DNA from: [Zimmermannella] faecalis ATCC 13722
Lineage (GTDB): Bacteria; Actinomycetota; Actinomycetes; Actinomycetales; Microbacteriaceae
Length of the DNA: 64,000 nucleotides
Assembly (NCBI RefSeq): GCF_000381765.1
Contig: NZ_KB907075.1
Location: 278,877 to 342,876, forward strand
Reading direction: 5' to 3'
The position numbers and the translations under genes were made by a program. The notes under the pieces were generated by a model. That model did no database searches and was not told the origin of the DNA. It saw only the letters and a list, made by a program, of their open reading frames with translations. Every line of letters begins with the position of its first letter. Position 1 is the first letter of the stretch. This document shows, piece by piece, positions 7,133 to 18,348 of this stretch.

Positions 7133-9763
7133 CTACTGGTCGTCGGAATCGAGCGCCTCATCCGATTCGTCGACACTCGACGCCTCGGGCGACTCGGATG
7201 CGACACTCGGCTCGGGCGCGTCGGTCGGCTCCGACTCGGGCGCCGCCGACTCGTCGCCGGCCTCCGCATCCTCGTCCATGCCGAGGTCTCGCTCGGTGTT
7301 CCGCGCCATACCAATGATGTGGTCGTTCGCGCCGTGACGGGCAAACACAACGCCCATCGTGTCGCGGCCCTTCGCGGGCACCTCCGACACGTTCGAGCGC
7401 ACAACCTTGCCCGAGTTGAGGATCACGAGCACCTCGTCGCCCTCACGCACGAGCATCGCGCCCGCGAGGTTGCCACGCTCATCCGACTGCTTCATCACCT
7501 TGATGCCGAGACCGCCGCGGCCCTGAATCCGGTAGTCACCGACGGCCGTGCGCTTCGCGTATCCACCCTCGGTGATCGTGAACACGTACAGGTCGTCGTC
7601 GGCCGCCACGGCCGCGTTGATGAGGTAGTCGCTCCCACGGAACGACATACCCTTCACGCCCGACGTGTCGCGGCCCATGGGCCGCAGCTGCTCGTCGTCG
7701 GCGATGAAGTGCAGCGACTGCCCCTCGTGCGAGAACAGGAAGATGTGGTCGCCGTGCTTGATCGTCATCGCCGAGACGAGCTCGTCGCCGTCGCGGAGCT
7801 TGATCGCAATGATGCCGGCCTGACGGTTCGTGTCGTAGAGCGAGAGGTCGCTCTTCTTCACGAGCCCGTTGCGGGTCGCGAGCACGAGGTAGTCGTCTTC
7901 CTCGTAGTTCTGCAGGTCAAGAATCTGGGCAACCTGCTCGTCGGGCTGCAGCGGCAGCAGGTTCGCGATGTGCTGCCCCTTCGAGTCGCGGCTCGCCTCC
8001 ATCAGCTCGTAGCACTTCGTGCGGTACACGCGACCGAACGTCGTGAAGAACAGCAGCCAGTGGTGTGTTGTCGTCACGAAGAAGTGCTCGACAACGTCAT
8101 CGGCCTTGAGCTGCGCCCCGCGCACGCCCTTGCCGCCACGGCGCTGCGAGCGGTAATTGTCACTGCGGGTGCGCTTGATGTAGCCATCGCGCGTCACCGT
8201 CACGACCATTTCTTCGACGGGGATGAGGTCTTCGTCAGCGACGTCGCCGTTGAACCCGCGAATGATCTCGGTGCGGCGGTCGTCGCCAAAGCGACGCACG
8301 ATCTCGGTGAGCTCGTCAGAGATGATCTCGCGCTGCTGCTCGGGCGAGGCAAGAATGCCCTTGTACTCGAGAATCATCTTTTCGAGGCGGTCGGCCTCGT
8401 CGGTAATCTTCTGTCGTTCGAGCGCCGCGAGTCGACGCAGCTGGAGGTTGAGGATCGCCGACGCCTGAATCTCGTCGACGTCGAGCAGCTCCATGAGGCC
8501 CGTGCGCGCAACGTCGACCGTCGCCGACGCCCGGATGAGCGCGATGACCTCGTCGAGCGCGTCGAGCGCCTTGAGGTACCCGCGCAGCACGTGTACCTCT
8601 TCTTCGGCCTTGCGCAGCCGGTACTCGGTGCGGCGCACGATGACCTCGATCTGGTGCGCCACCCAGTGATGAATGAACCCGTCGAGCGAGAGCGTGCGAG
8701 GCGCGCCATCGACAATCGCGAGCATGTTTGCGCCGAACGTGTCCTGTAGCTGCGTGTGCTTGTAGAGGTTGTTCAGCACGACCTTCGCGACCGCGTCGCG
8801 CTTCAGCACGATCACGAGGCGCTGACCCGTGTGACCCGAGGTCTCGTCGCGAATGTCGGCGATGCCCTGCAGCTTGCCGTCACGCACCATCTCAGCAATG
8901 CGCGAGGCGAGGTTGTCGGGGTTCACCTGGTACGGCAGCTCGGTGACGACGAGGCAGGTGCGGTTACCGATCTCCTCGACGTTCACGACCGCCCGCATCG
9001 TGATCGAGCCGCGACCCGTGCGGTACGCCTCCTGAATGCCCTTCTGGCCAAGAATCTGCGCGCCGGTCGGGAAGTCGGGGCCCTGGATGCGCTCAATGAG
9101 CGCCTCGAGCAGCTCCTCGCGGGTCGCCTCGGGGTGCTGTAGCGCCCACAAGGCGCCGTCGGCCACCTCGCGGAGGTTGTGCGGCGGGATCTTCGTCGCC
9201 ATACCGACGGCAATACCCTCCGACCCGTTCACGAGTAGGTTCGGGAACCGCGCCGGGAGCACGGTGGGCTCCTGCGTCTGGCCGTCGTAGTTGTCGGTGA
9301 AGTCGACGGTGTCTTCTTCAATGTCGCGCACCATCTCGAGGGCGAGGGGCGCCATCTTCGTCTCGGTGTACCGGGGCGCCGCGGCGCCGTCGTTCCCGGC
9401 CGAACCGAAGTTGCCCTGCCCGAGCGCGAGCGGGTAGCGCAGCGACCACGGCTGCACGAGACGCACGAGGGTGTCGTAGATCGCCGAGTCACCGTGCGGG
9501 TGGTACTGACCCATGACGTCGCCCACGACGCGGGCGCACTTCGAGAACGACTTGTCGGGGCGGTAGCCGCCGTCGTACATGCCGTAAATCACGCGCCGGT
9601 GCACGGGCTTCAAGCCGTCGCGCACCTCGGGCAGCGCGCGCCCCACGATCACGCTCATCGCGTAGTCGAGGTACGAGCGCTGCATCTCGAGCTGCAGGTC
9701 GACCCGCTCGATGCCGCCGCCGGCGATCGGCGTCTCGTTGGTGGTGTTGGTTTCGTCAGCCAT
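7133..9763 (-). CDS. gyrA: DNA gyrase subunit A
   Basis: The 876-residue breakage-reunion subunit of gyrase, which with GyrB introduces negative supercoils ahead of forks. The catalytic tyrosine is Tyr132 in GAAAPRYTE. The quinolone region reads HGDSAIYD (90-97), with Ser and Asp at the key sites, the sensitive-type residues. The C-terminal beta-pinwheel carries the GyrA-box-like [10 protein letters not shown] near 535-545. The last 50 or so residues are highly acidic and Ser/Pro-rich, a tail that in other gyrases tunes supercoiling. It is 67 bases downstream of gyrB and likely co-transcribed. Confidence 0.98.
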   Translation of the reverse strand: MADETNTTNETPIAGGGIERVDLQLEMQRSYLDYAMSVIVGRALPEVRDGLKPVHRRVIYGMYDGGYRPDKSFSKCARVVGDVMGQYHPHGDSAIYDTLVRLVQPWSLRYPLALGQGNFGSAGNDGAAAPRYTETKMAPLALEMVRDIEEDTVDFTDNYDGQTQEPTVLPARFPNLLVNGSEGIAVGMATKIPPHNLREVADGALWALQHPEATREELLEALIERIQGPDFPTGAQILGQKGIQEAYRTGRGSITMRAVVNVEEIGNRTCLVVTELPYQVNPDNLASRIAEMVRDGKLQGIADIRDETSGHTGQRLVIVLKRDAVAKVVLNNLYKHTQLQDTFGANMLAIVDGAPRTLSLDGFIHHWVAHQIEVIVRRTEYRLRKAEEEVHVLRGYLKALDALDEVIALIRASATVDVARTGLMELLDVDEIQASAILNLQLRRLAALERQKITDEADRLEKMILEYKGILASPEQQREIISDELTEIVRRFGDDRRTEIIRGFNGDVADEDLIPVEEMVVTVTRDGYIKRTRSDNYRSQRRGGKGVRGAQLKADDVVEHFFVTTTHHWLLFFTTFGRVYRTKCYELMEASRDSKGQHIANLLPLQPDEQVAQILDLQNYEEDDYLVLATRNGLVKKSDLSLYDTNRQAGIIAIKLRDGDELVSAMTIKHGDHIFLFSHEGQSLHFIADDEQLRPMGRDTSGVKGMSFRGSDYLINAAVAADDDLYVFTITEGGYAKRTAVGDYRIQGRGGLGIKVMKQSDERGNLAGAMLVREGDEVLVILNSGKVVRSNVSEVPAKGRDTMGVVFARHGANDHIIGMARNTERDLGMDEDAEAGDESAAPESEPTDAPEPSVASESPEASSVDESDEALDSDDQ

Positions 9764-9830
9764 ACGTTTCTACTTCGCTGCCTCAGTCAAAAAGTCGGTG
9801 CGCCAGGCGCGGGAATGTGCGCGGTTGCGC

Positions 9831-12029
<2,199 letters not shown>

Positions 12030-12032
12030 TCA

Positions 12033-12038
12033 ATTCTA
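12033..12038 (-). promoter_or_regulatory. candidate -10 element upstream of gyrB
   Basis: Minus-strand TAGAAT, a strong actinobacterial -10 hexamer, lies about 85 bases upstream of the gyrB start in the gap after the DUF721 gene. No clear -35 accompanies it. Gyrase promoters often respond to supercoiling; that is not visible here. Confidence 0.35.
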
Positions 12039-12105
12039 CCAAGAAGTTCACGGAAAGGCCGTTATTTGCCGTTCTCGCGGCTTTTCCCCCCAGCCCCGTG
12101 GTTCC

Positions 12106-12609
12106 CTACCCATAGGTGTCCCGAGGCCCGCGGCCCGGCACAGAACGATTTCCGTGTCGCCACGACGGCGCCCCGGGGTTAAGGAACTTGATGTCGTCGA
12201 GCTCGACCTCGGGAACGGCGGCACGGATGCGCCCAAGCAGCTCCCCACGAATCGATCGCAGCTGCGTGGCCCAGGCCGTCGAGTCGCACTGCACGAGCAG
12301 CACGCCCTCCTCGACATAGAGCGGTTTCGTGTGCGCCGCCGTGCGGGCGCCCGCGAACTCCTCCCAGCCGTCTATCACCCGCGCCTGGGCGAGCGGGGTC
12401 TGCCAATCGAACTGCGCGAACAGCTGACCAAGCACGGCGCCCGACGACTGCGGGTCGCGCTTCGGACCGAACGGCAGGTGCTCCTCGCTGTCGGGCTCTT
12501 CGGGGGTGGATGCGCCCCGCCGGCCCAGCAGCCGTCGCGAAATCTTCTGCCCGCCGAACACCTCTTTGCAGCGCATCCACACCAGCGACGACTCGCTGAA
12601 GTCAGCCAT
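12106..12609 (-). CDS. DUF721 (DciA-like) family protein
   Basis: A 167-residue protein. The conserved core is VIDGWEEFAGARTAAHTKPL followed by EEGVLLVQCDSTAWATQLR, the DUF721 pattern. DUF721 includes DciA, a replicative-helicase loading factor; in actinobacteria the gene sits between recF and gyrB as here. The ATG at 12609 overlaps the recF stop codon region by eight bases, so translation is probably coupled. The N-terminal 45 residues are basic and variable. A role in DnaB loading is inferred from the family and position. Confidence 0.85.
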   Translation of the reverse strand: MADFSESSLVWMRCKEVFGGQKISRRLLGRRGASTPEEPDSEEHLPFGPKRDPQSSGAVLGQLFAQFDWQTPLAQARVIDGWEEFAGARTAAHTKPLYVEEGVLLVQCDSTAWATQLRSIRGELLGRIRAAVPEVELDDIKFLNPGAPSWRHGNRSVPGRGPRDTYG

Positions 12610-13771
12610 CGCGCGCCTCGATCTCACCCGCGCGGATGCGAATCGTGTCGGTTCGCAGGTCTTCGGGCAGGTCGGTCACCACGGCGCACGTCACGAGAAC
12701 CTGCTCGAAATCGCGCACCGAATCGGCGAGCCGCGCCCTGCGCGACCCGTCGAGTTCGGCGAAGACGTCGTCGAGGATCAGCACGGGGTCGCCGGTGCGC
12801 GACTCATCCCGAATGAGCTCCGCCGCCGCGAGCTTGAGCGCGAGCGCGAACGACCACGATTCCCCGTGGCTCGCGGTGATGCGGGCCGGCAGGCCGTTCA
12901 GCCAGAACGTCGCGTCGTCGCGGTGCGGGCCGACGAGCGTCACCCCGCGCTCGAGCTCGCGCGGGCGCGCATCCGTGAGCCGCTCGCGGAACCGCTCGGC
13001 GATCTCGTCGACCGTCACGACGCCACCGATCTCCTCGCCCTCGCCGTCGCCATCCATGTGTTTCCCCGCATCGGCGAGCGAGCTCACCCGCATGCTGATG
13101 CTCGCACCGTGGTCGGCATCGACGAGCGCCGTGTAGGCCTTCGCGAGGTGCGGCCGCAGCCGTTCGACGAGCGCGAGGCGCTGCGCGACGACCCGGGTGC
13201 CGAGCTCGATCAGCTGATCGTCCCAAATCTCAAGCGTCGTGAGCTGCTCGACCGCGAGCCGCTGCTGCCGTGCCGACTTCAGCAGCGAGTTGCGTTGCCG
13301 CAGCACGCGCTCGTACTTCGAAATTGTGTCGCCAAACCGGGGCGAGTGGGTGACGAGCAGCTGATCGAGAAACTCGCGGCGCTGGCCCGGGTCGCCCCGC
13401 ACAAGCGAGAGATCCTCGGGGGCGAACACGACGGTTGTGAAGAACCGCGGCAACTCGCGCGCCTTCACTGCGTGGCCCCGCACCCGCGGCTTGTTGCTGC
13501 CCGATTTCGCGATCTCGACGTCGATTGAGAGCGTGCGCTCGCCGTGCGCGAGCTCCGCCCGCACAATCGCGCCCTCCTCGCCAAACCTCACGAGTGCGGT
13601 GTCTGACGACACCCGGTGCGACTTCAGCGTGCCGAGGTACGCGATCGCCTCGACCAGATTCGTCTTCCCCTGGCCGTTCGCGCCCTCGAACACCTGGATG
13701 CCCGGGTGCAGCTCGAGTTCGGCCGTGCGGTAATTGCGAAAATTCCGCAGGCTCAGGTGGGTGACGTGCAC
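12602..13771 (-). CDS. recF: DNA replication/repair protein RecF
   Basis: A 389-residue SMC-like ATPase that promotes RecA loading at gaps. Walker A is GANGQGKTN at residues 30-38; LDDVFAELD near 325-333 is the Walker B and D-loop region. HVTHLSLRNFRNYR at the N-terminus is typical. The start is GTG, seven bases after the dnaN stop, so the genes form one operon. The downstream DUF721 gene overlaps its end by eight bases. Length and motif order are normal. Confidence 0.97.
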   Translation of the reverse strand: MHVTHLSLRNFRNYRTAELELHPGIQVFEGANGQGKTNLVEAIAYLGTLKSHRVSSDTALVRFGEEGAIVRAELAHGERTLSIDVEIAKSGSNKPRVRGHAVKARELPRFFTTVVFAPEDLSLVRGDPGQRREFLDQLLVTHSPRFGDTISKYERVLRQRNSLLKSARQQRLAVEQLTTLEIWDDQLIELGTRVVAQRLALVERLRPHLAKAYTALVDADHGASISMRVSSLADAGKHMDGDGEGEEIGGVVTVDEIAERFRERLTDARPRELERGVTLVGPHRDDATFWLNGLPARITASHGESWSFALALKLAAAELIRDESRTGDPVLILDDVFAELDGSRRARLADSVRDFEQVLVTCAVVTDLPEDLRTDTIRIRAGEIEARDG

Positions 13772-13778
13772 TGTCGCG

Positions 13779-14921
13779 CTAGCGCATGAGCAGGTTCGGC
13801 TGCAGCAGGTAGCGGAAGGTGTCGGTCGCGGCCGACTCGTCGAGCGACGTCTGGCCGGTGAGCAGCACGGGGCCGGGCTTGTTCGGGTTGTCGGTCGCGG
13901 TGAACGCGATCTTCACGAACGCCGAGTGCACCGAACCGACGCCCTCAAGCAGGAACTGCGGCTTGAGCGATACGACAATGTCGTCGCCCTGCAGGTTGAT
14001 GCTCAGTTCCTCGGCGCCGGCGGCCTGCTCGGCGCCCATCGCGTCGAGTTTGAGGCCCTCCTCGGTGAAGCTGAAGCGCAGCGCCTGCTCGCGCTCGAGC
14101 ACGAGCTGCATGCGGCGCACGGCGTCGACAACATCGCTGCCCTGCAGTACCGCGAAGTGCGGAGTCTCGGCCGGGAACAGCCGCGAAACCGCGGGGAAGT
14201 TGCCCTTGATCAGCAGCGACGTCACCGTGCGGCCATCCGCCGTGAACGCAATGAGCTGGCGGTCGCCCTCGCTCACGAGCGTGATGACAACCTCGTCGGC
14301 GTGGGAGAACGACTTACCGACCTCGCCGAGCGTGCGCGACGGCACGAGCGCCTGGTCGCCCTCGGCGAAATTGCTCTGCCACTCGATCTCGCGCACGGCG
14401 ACCCGGTAGCGGTCGGTCGCGACGAGCTGCAGCTGCGTCGGCGAGAACGTGAGGTGCACACCCGTGATGACCGGAGCGACATCTTCGCGCGAGGCCGCGA
14501 CGACGACCTGGCTGATCGCCTCCGAGAAGTCGGCGCCCGAGACGACACCAGAGGTGCCCTCGATCGTGGGGAGTGCCGGGAACTCTTCGAGCGGCATCGT
14601 CGGCAGCGTGAAGTTTGTGCGACCACAGGTGATCGTGATGCCGCGATCGTCGCGCTCGACCTGCACCGGTGCATCCGGCAGTCGGCTCGCGATGTCGGCG
14701 AGAAGTCGACCCTGCACGAGCACCGCACCCGAGTCTTCGACGTTCGCGTCAACCGACGTGCGGCTCGAAACCTCGTAGTCGAAGGTCGAGAGTTGCAACT
14801 TGTCACCCGTGGCTTCGAGCACAACACCGCTGAGGATGGGGAGGGTCGGCCGCTGCGGGAGGAGCTTGACGACAAACGACACGGCGTCGCTGAACATGTC
14901 GCGGTTGACTTCAAACTTCAT
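13779..14921 (-). CDS. dnaN: DNA polymerase III sliding clamp, beta subunit
   Basis: A 380-residue beta clamp that encircles DNA and tethers polymerase. It begins MKFEVNRDMFSDAVSFVVK and contains LPILSGVVLEA, the conserved first-domain motif, and YLLQPNLLMR at the C-terminus, the usual protein-binding pocket end. I chose the ATG at 14921, which has GGAGGAAT upstream. A longer frame begins at 14954 but lacks conservation. It lies between oriC and recF, in the standard order. Confidence 0.98.
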   Translation of the reverse strand: MKFEVNRDMFSDAVSFVVKLLPQRPTLPILSGVVLEATGDKLQLSTFDYEVSSRTSVDANVEDSGAVLVQGRLLADIASRLPDAPVQVERDDRGITITCGRTNFTLPTMPLEEFPALPTIEGTSGVVSGADFSEAISQVVVAASREDVAPVITGVHLTFSPTQLQLVATDRYRVAVREIEWQSNFAEGDQALVPSRTLGEVGKSFSHADEVVITLVSEGDRQLIAFTADGRTVTSLLIKGNFPAVSRLFPAETPHFAVLQGSDVVDAVRRMQLVLEREQALRFSFTEEGLKLDAMGAEQAAGAEELSINLQGDDIVVSLKPQFLLEGVGSVHSAFVKIAFTATDNPNKPGPVLLTGQTSLDESAATDTFRYLLQPNLLMR

Positions 14922-15100
14922 GGGCGATTCCTCCATGGCTCGGTGGGGAATCAATGCTAGCGGGTTGGTGTTGCCAGTGTCTCATCGCGCCATTTGTCGT
15001 GGCTGCGCTCGGCCGTCTCTTCGACGTCAACGGCCGGCAACCTCAATGTCACCGGCGGGCTTCTTTGGGGTAGGAAATCTGTAACCTCACTCTTAACACC

Positions 15101-15118
15101 TGTGGATGGTGTGGATAA
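15101..15118 (-). promoter_or_regulatory. inverted DnaA box pair in oriC
   Basis: TGTGGATAA at 15110-15118 is a perfect DnaA box on the minus strand. TGTGGATGG directly before it (15101-15109) is a one- to two-mismatch copy. Confidence 0.75.
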
Positions 15119-15255
15119 CTCTGTGGTGAACAGTGTTTCCCAGGGAACTACATCGGTGAAAGATGTGATTTTCACGTGGATGGAAAGTGAGCATCGTCCC
15201 CAGTTTTCGAGCAATTTGCTGGGGACTGCACAGGGTGAGTGAGATTCGGCACAGG

Positions 15256-15356
15256 TTGTCCACGTCGCGGCCGTCGCTTTCCACAAGTTATCCACAACTT
15301 GATGATTTTCCAGATTCCACGGGTTGTCCACGCGGTTGTCCACAGAGTTATCCACA
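15256..15356 (+). promoter_or_regulatory. DnaA box cluster in oriC
   Basis: Five plus-strand boxes: TTGTCCACG 15256, TTATCCACA 15288, TTGTCCACG 15324, TTGTCCACA 15336 and TTATCCACA 15348. The last three are spaced exactly 12 bases, and 15288 to 15324 is three times 12. This phased arrangement suits a DnaA filament. Confidence 0.85.
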
Positions 15357-15456
15357 GGCAGTGCAGACAACTACGCGCCCGAGGGCGATTTTGCCGTCGA
15401 GCGCGTGCGGTGTGTGGTTTTGTCGGTGGTGCCTTGTGGTGTGTGGCGTCGGGCGG

Positions 15457-17019
15457 TCAGCGTCCTGCCGGTTGGCGGATGCGCGCCGTGAGCTCGGTGA
15501 CCTGGTTGAAGACCGAGCGGTCTTCGGTCATCAGCTTCGTGATCTTTCGGTGGGCGTACATGACCGTCGTGTGGTCGCGTCCGCCGAACAGCTGGCCGAT
15601 CTTCGGCAGCGAGAGGTTCGTCATCTCGCGGCAGAGGTACATCGCAATCTGACGGCTCGTCGCGATCGCCTGTGAGCGGCTCGACCCGTAGAGGTCGTCG
15701 TTCGTCAGGTGAAAGTACTCGGCGGTCTCGCGAATGATGTCCTGCGGCGCGATGACGTTCGGCTCGTCGTTCGTGATGAGGTCTTTTAGCACCGTCGTCA
15801 CGAGACTGAGGTCGATCGCCTGCTGATTCAGGTTCGCGAACGCCGTCACGCGAATGAGCGTGCCCTCGAGCTCACGAATCGAGCTCGTGACGTGCACGGC
15901 AATGAACTCGAGCACATCGTTCGACAGCTCGAGGCGGTCGGCCTCGGCCTTCTTCCGCAGAATCGCGATGCGCGTTTCGAGGTCGGGCGACTGCACGTCG
16001 GTGATCAGGCCCCACTCGAACCGCGACCGCATGCGATCCTCAAACCCGGTGAGCTGCTTCGGGGGCACATCTGAGGTGATGACCACCTGCTTGTTGTGCT
16101 CGTGCAGCGTGTTGAAGGTGTGGAAGAAGGTCTCCATCGTCGAGTCCTTGCCCTGCAAGAACTGAATGTCATCGATGAGAAGGATGTCGTTGTTGCGGTA
16201 GCGCTGGTGGAACTCCGCCGAGCGGTTCTGCGAGATCGAGTTGATGAAGTCGTTCGTGAACTCTTCGCTCGAGACGTACCGAACCTTGATGCCCGGGTAC
16301 ATGTCCTGCGCGTAGTGGCCGATCGCGTGGAGCAGGTGCGTTTTGCCGAGCCCCGAGTCGCCATAAATAAAGAGGGGGTTGTAGGCGCGCGCCGGCGTCT
16401 CGGCCACCGCGACCGCGGCGGCGTGCGCGAAGCGGTTCGAGCCACCGATGATGAAGTTCTCGAAGATGTACTTCGGGTTGAGCCGCGAGTCACCGTTCGG
16501 GGGTGTCGCGACCGGGTCGTGATACGGCGCAACGTCGAGGCCCTGGGCCGGCTGCTGGACTGCCTGCGGGGGCGCCGCGAGCGGGTGCTCCGCAGCTGGC
16601 CGCGGCGGCGCATCCACCTGTGGATAACTGGTGGATAAGTCGGCAAATTGGTCGTCGTAGGTCGCGCCACGGTGCGCCTGCGCGACCTGATCGAGGGCGC
16701 TTTCCGGTGCGACGGCGTCGTCGTAGACGCGAACATCCGGCTCCGGGGTCGGCTCGGCATTCGGATTCACGACGATCGCGAAGTTCTTCACCTCGCCGGC
16801 AGCGGGCGTCGTCGCGATTGCGTCGAGCAGGTGCACGCGGCCGCGCTGCTCGATCTGCGAGCGGGTGAGATCGTTCGGCACCTCAAGGTAAATAGTGCCG
16901 TCCATCACGCCTTTTGCCTGCACCAGCGCGAAATATCCCCGCATCGAACCGGGCACATCGCGGTTGTTGCGGATCGCCTCAAACAGTTCTAACCAGACCG
17001 CTGACACGGCTTGCGTCAC
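15457..17019 (-). CDS. dnaA: chromosomal replication initiator DnaA
   Basis: A 520-residue AAA+ initiator. Domain I spans residues 1-85; domain II is a long Pro/Ala/Gln-rich linker to about 180. Walker A is GDSGLGKTH near 220-228, followed by the Walker [11 protein letters not shown]. The domain IV DNA-binding signature [15 protein letters not shown] is near the C-terminus. I chose the GTG at 17019 because GAGAGGAA lies just upstream; an ATG at 17070 would add 17 residues. The linker DNA itself contains two DnaA boxes (16619 and 16630). Confidence 0.97.
   Translation of the reverse strand: MTQAVSAVWLELFEAIRNNRDVPGSMRGYFALVQAKGVMDGTIYLEVPNDLTRSQIEQRGRVHLLDAIATTPAAGEVKNFAIVVNPNAEPTPEPDVRVYDDAVAPESALDQVAQAHRGATYDDQFADLSTSYPQVDAPPRPAAEHPLAAPPQAVQQPAQGLDVAPYHDPVATPPNGDSRLNPKYIFENFIIGGSNRFAHAAAVAVAETPARAYNPLFIYGDSGLGKTHLLHAIGHYAQDMYPGIKVRYVSSEEFTNDFINSISQNRSAEFHQRYRNNDILLIDDIQFLQGKDSTMETFFHTFNTLHEHNKQVVITSDVPPKQLTGFEDRMRSRFEWGLITDVQSPDLETRIAILRKKAEADRLELSNDVLEFIAVHVTSSIRELEGTLIRVTAFANLNQQAIDLSLVTTVLKDLITNDEPNVIAPQDIIRETAEYFHLTNDDLYGSSRSQAIATSRQIAMYLCREMTNLSLPKIGQLFGGRDHTTVMYAHRKITKLMTEDRSVFNQVTELTARIRQPAGR
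16619..16638 (-). promoter_or_regulatory. DnaA boxes inside the dnaA coding sequence
   Basis: On the plus strand TGTGGATAA (16619-16627) and GGTGGATAA (16630-16638), 11 bases apart, are a perfect and a one-mismatch DnaA box in minus orientation. They encode the STSYPQVD part of the flexible linker. Confidence 0.5.
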
Positions 17020-17142
17020 GTGTGGCTTCCTCTCGGTGGTCTGGCTGGGTGGTTTTTGGGCGCTCGGCACCGCGGTCGTGTGAAGACCCGACCGCGTAAT
17101 CTGCTCGTACCGTGCGGCTCTGCACGTCGATCGTCTCTCAAG

Positions 17143-17169
17143 CTATCCACAATTGCAAAGTTATCCACA
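17143..17169 (+). promoter_or_regulatory. DnaA boxes in the dnaA-rpmH gap
   Basis: CTATCCACA (17143-17151) and TTATCCACA (17161-17169) start 18 bases apart, about 125-150 bases upstream of the dnaA start. This suits autoregulation of dnaA. The rest of the 17020-17457 gap holds the dnaA leader and the rpmH promoter; nothing else was recognised. Confidence 0.65.
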
Positions 17170-17354
17170 GGACCTGTGGAAAAGGTTGCCCATTGTGGCC
17201 GCAAGTGACGCCGTGCGGGGCAGATACGCAACTGTAAACCACATCACGGGCACGGCGCGAACCGAGGCGCTCAGCGTTTGATCATCTCCGGCGAGTCGGG
17301 CCAGGTGAGAGCGAGAATCGTGGTAGCCCGCCAACATTCGAGCTCGCATCAACC

Positions 17355-17384
17355 TTGACCTGACCCTTGAATGTGGCGTACCCT
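17355..17384 (+). promoter_or_regulatory. rpmH promoter
   Basis: TTGACC (17355-17360) and TACCCT (17379-17384) with an 18-base spacer. The predicted start gives a leader of about 65 bases before rpmH. Confidence 0.55.
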
Positions 17385-17457
17385 GATGCAGTTATGCCCG
17401 CATCCGGGCCTTGTTTCGCTGCCCCACAGCCTCGGGCCCCGATCAGGAGATTTTCTT

Positions 17458-17595
17458 ATGTCGAAGCGTACTTTCCAGCCGAACAACCGCCGCCGCGCCA
17501 AGAAGCACGGCTTCCGCGCCCGCATGCGCACCCGCGCCGGCCGCGCCGTCATCGCCGCGCGCCGCTCGAAGGGCCGCAAGGTCCTCTCGGCGTAG
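17458..17595 (+). CDS. rpmH: 50S ribosomal protein L34
   Basis: A 45-residue, extremely basic protein, [18 protein letters not shown]..., the universal L34 pattern with KRTFQPN and [12 protein letters not shown]. It is part of the large ribosomal subunit. AGGAGA (17445-17450) precedes the ATG. The gene is divergent from dnaA and starts the conserved rpmH-rnpA-yidD-yidC-jag run. Only five bases separate it from rnpA. Confidence 0.98.
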   Translation: MSKRTFQPNNRRRAKKHGFRARMRTRAGRAVIAARRSKGRKVLSA

Positions 17596-17600
17596 TTCCC

Positions 17601-18008
17601 GTGCTCGCTCGCGCGAACCGAGTTACGAGCGGGGCCGACTACCGTCGCATCTCCCGTCGTGGCCGTCGCGCGAACGCCGCCGGTCTCGTCGCGATCGGCG
17701 AGGCGAACCGCGACTCCGCAACACCCACCCGCTTTGGTTTCATCATCACCAAGCGGGTGGGTGTTGCCGTTGTGCGGAATCGCACGAGGCGCCGGCTCAA
17801 GGCCATCACGCACGAGCTGCTGCTCCTGCTGCCGACGGGCGCGTCATTCGTGATCCGCGTTTTCCCCGAGGCTGCGTCGTTCTCCTACGAGCAACTGCGG
17901 CGCGAGACACGTCGCGCAGTGCTCGACAGCGCCGGTCGGCTCGGGATGCACACCTCGGGCGTCGAAGCCGACGACGAGTTCTGCTCGTGCTCCGACGCGA
18001 CCGGCTGA
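17601..18008 (+). CDS. rnpA: ribonuclease P protein component
   Basis: A 135-residue basic protein that assists the RNase P RNA in cutting tRNA leaders. The signature is RVGVAVVRNRTRRRLKAI, with the RNR motif, at about residues 53-70. The start is GTG at 17601, five bases after rpmH, so the two are co-transcribed and the ribosome site lies in the end of rpmH. The C-terminal 20 residues are acidic and Cys-containing (EFCSCSD), an unusual end for this family. Confidence 0.95.
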   Translation: MLARANRVTSGADYRRISRRGRRANAAGLVAIGEANRDSATPTRFGFIITKRVGVAVVRNRTRRRLKAITHELLLLLPTGASFVIRVFPEAASFSYEQLRRETRRAVLDSAGRLGMHTSGVEADDEFCSCSDATG

Positions 18009-18021
18009 TCGACGACGACCG

Positions 18022-18348
18022 ATGCTGCGTATCCTGCACACCATCACGCTCGTGCCCCGAAACCTCGGCATCGTGCTCCTCCTGCTGTACCGGCGCATCA
18101 TCTCGCCCATCTACGGCGATGTGTGTCGGTATTACCCCACCTGTTCCGCGTATGGTTTAGAAGCAGTGCAGGTGTATGGCCTGGTGCGCGGGAGCTACCT
18201 GGCGGCTCGACGGATCATGCGATGCCATCCCTGGGCGAAGCCGGACTTTGACTACGTCCCGGAGCCCAAACGTCCCTTCCCGATTCGACGGACCAAGTTG
18301 GGGTTCGTCGTGTCTGACATGCAAATGAAAGGCGAAGACGCTCGATGA
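18022..18348 (+). CDS. yidD: membrane protein insertion efficiency factor YidD
   Basis: A 108-residue member of the YidD family. It has the hallmark YRRIISPIYGDVCRYYPTCS with paired cysteines, then EAVQVYGLVRGSYLAARRI and RCHPWAKPDFDYVP. YidD aids YidC-dependent insertion at the inner membrane. The end overlaps yidC by four bases (ATGA). The C-terminus extends about 25 residues past the core. Confidence 0.95.
   Translation: MLRILHTITLVPRNLGIVLLLLYRRIISPIYGDVCRYYPTCSAYGLEAVQVYGLVRGSYLAARRIMRCHPWAKPDFDYVPEPKRPFPIRRTKLGFVVSDMQMKGEDAR

Larger units (their letters stand above)
14922..15456. other. oriC: origin of replication (oriC) between dnaN and dnaA
   Basis: A 535-base gap with clustered DnaA boxes. 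Perfect TTATCCACA copies are at 15288-15296 and 15348-15356, and an inverted one at 15110-15118. TTGTCCACG or TTGTCCACA occurs at 15256, 15324 and 15336. Boxes at 15324, 15336 and 15348 repeat every 12 bases. A-T-richer stretches around 15070-15100 and 15155-15175 are candidate unwinding sites. The strand switch of genes across this region (minus on the left, plus on the right) agrees with bidirectional replication starting here. Confidence 0.9.

Noticed and set aside
9475..9510. Quinolone-resistance substitution in gyrA
   Set aside because: The region reads HGDSAIYD, with the serine and aspartate typical of sensitive enzymes.
15169..15182. parS-like sequence inside oriC
   Set aside because: TTTTCACGTGGATG matches the consensus at only 10 of 14 positions. 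The CACGTG core alone is common by chance.
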